This document shows positions 34,577 to 34,684 of a DNA stretch of 34,684 nucleotides, piece by piece. This DNA comes from Aerococcus sp. 1KP-2016 (lineage in GTDB: Bacteria; Bacillota; Bacilli; Lactobacillales; Aerococcaceae), in assembly GCF_002252085.1 (NCBI RefSeq), contig NZ_NEEY01000017.1:1-34684 (forward strand), read 5' to 3'. Made by a program: the position numbers and the translations under genes. The notes below the pieces were generated by a model, which worked only from the letters and a program-made list of their open reading frames with translations, ran no database searches and was not told the DNA's origin. How positions within the stretch are numbered: position 1 is the stretch's first letter; every line of letters begins with the position of its first letter.

Positions 34577-34684
34577 TGTAGAGGCCCCCAAAAGAGACCA
34601 AAAATCTAACTTTTGGGGGTTTATTTTTATGGCAAAATATTCACTAGAATTTAAATTGGAAATTGTTAAACATTATCTGGGGAA
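34577..34684 (+). mobile_element. Left end of an IS3-family (IS150-like) element, cut by the window
   Basis: The element appears to begin TGTAGAGGCCCCCAAAAG at 34577, which resembles terminal inverted repeats of IS150-group elements. CCCCCAAAAG pairs perfectly with CTTTTGGGGG (34609-34618) just before the transposase gene, a fold that could block read-in expression. Only 108 bp are in view; the right end, orfB and target duplication cannot be checked. Confidence 0.65.
34629..34684 (+). CDS. IS3-family transposase OrfA, 5' part only
   Basis: ATG at 34629 opens a frame reading MAKYSLEFKLEIVKHYLG before the window ends. This start is characteristic of the helix-turn-helix OrfA of IS150-type IS3 elements, which binds the element ends. 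No classic ribosome site is seen, but the GGGGG of the hairpin arm lies about 10 nt upstream. The gene is partial here, so whether it is intact is unknown. Confidence 0.7.
   Translation, partial: MAKYSLEFKLEIVKHYLG

Overview
This window is a low-GC Gram-positive chromosome segment from a lactic-acid-bacterium relative (Lactobacillales). Gene content and order would suit Aerococcaceae, but the genus is only my inference. Supporting signs are AGGAGG-type ribosome sites, an L-lysine-type MurE, a coiA-pepF pair, a ClpE with a CtsR-like operator, and the conserved yqeG-yqeH-yhbY-nadD-yqeK-rsfS-methyltransferase block. Almost everything is housekeeping, and most genes lie on the minus strand.

Layout, listed by coordinate. 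From 1 to 7356 there is a ribosome-assembly and NAD cluster on the minus strand. In transcription order it runs yqeG, yqeH, yhbY, nadD, yqeK, rsfS, a methyltransferase with a 3' frameshift, and tmcAL, followed by yceD-rpmF with its own consensus promoter. From 7528 to 11728 are the homoserine genes hom-thrB, murE behind a terminator-like hairpin, and a small DUF1797 gene. From 11872 to 14584 is a decayed stretch: a glycolipid-type glycosyltransferase broken by two frameshifts and a zinc alcohol dehydrogenase broken by two in-frame TGA codons. From 14868 to 19413 ptsHI is divergent from clpE. From 20223 to 24160 are prfC, a GNAT acetyltransferase, a YghU-type glutathione transferase homologue and thiol peroxidase. 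From 24326 to 27162 are metA, with a complete T-box leader, and mgtE. From 27225 to 31390 is the stress block: relQ, nadK and a pseudouridine synthase leftward, a CYTH protein and an SpxH-like protein rightward. From 31576 to the end are pepF and coiA, then the left end of an IS3-family element cut by the window edge.

The genes connect at several points. Hom makes homoserine, which ThrB sends to threonine and MetA sends to methionine; only the MetA branch carries a T-box. PtsH (His15 and Ser46) with PtsI drives sugar uptake and catabolite control. Cre-like sites overlap both the ptsH promoter and the dead dehydrogenase promoter. RelQ, NadK, the CYTH protein and SpxH form the yjb-type stress neighbourhood.

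I did not find a convincing new defence or biosynthetic system. The least explained sequence is intergenic. It comprises an array of palindromes at a 41-bp period between yqeK and rsfS, a second hairpin array after clpE, a bipartite repeat present three times before the prfC end, a GGCTGGGA-bounded multi-hairpin element at 13323-13608, and a 111-bp hairpin before tpx.
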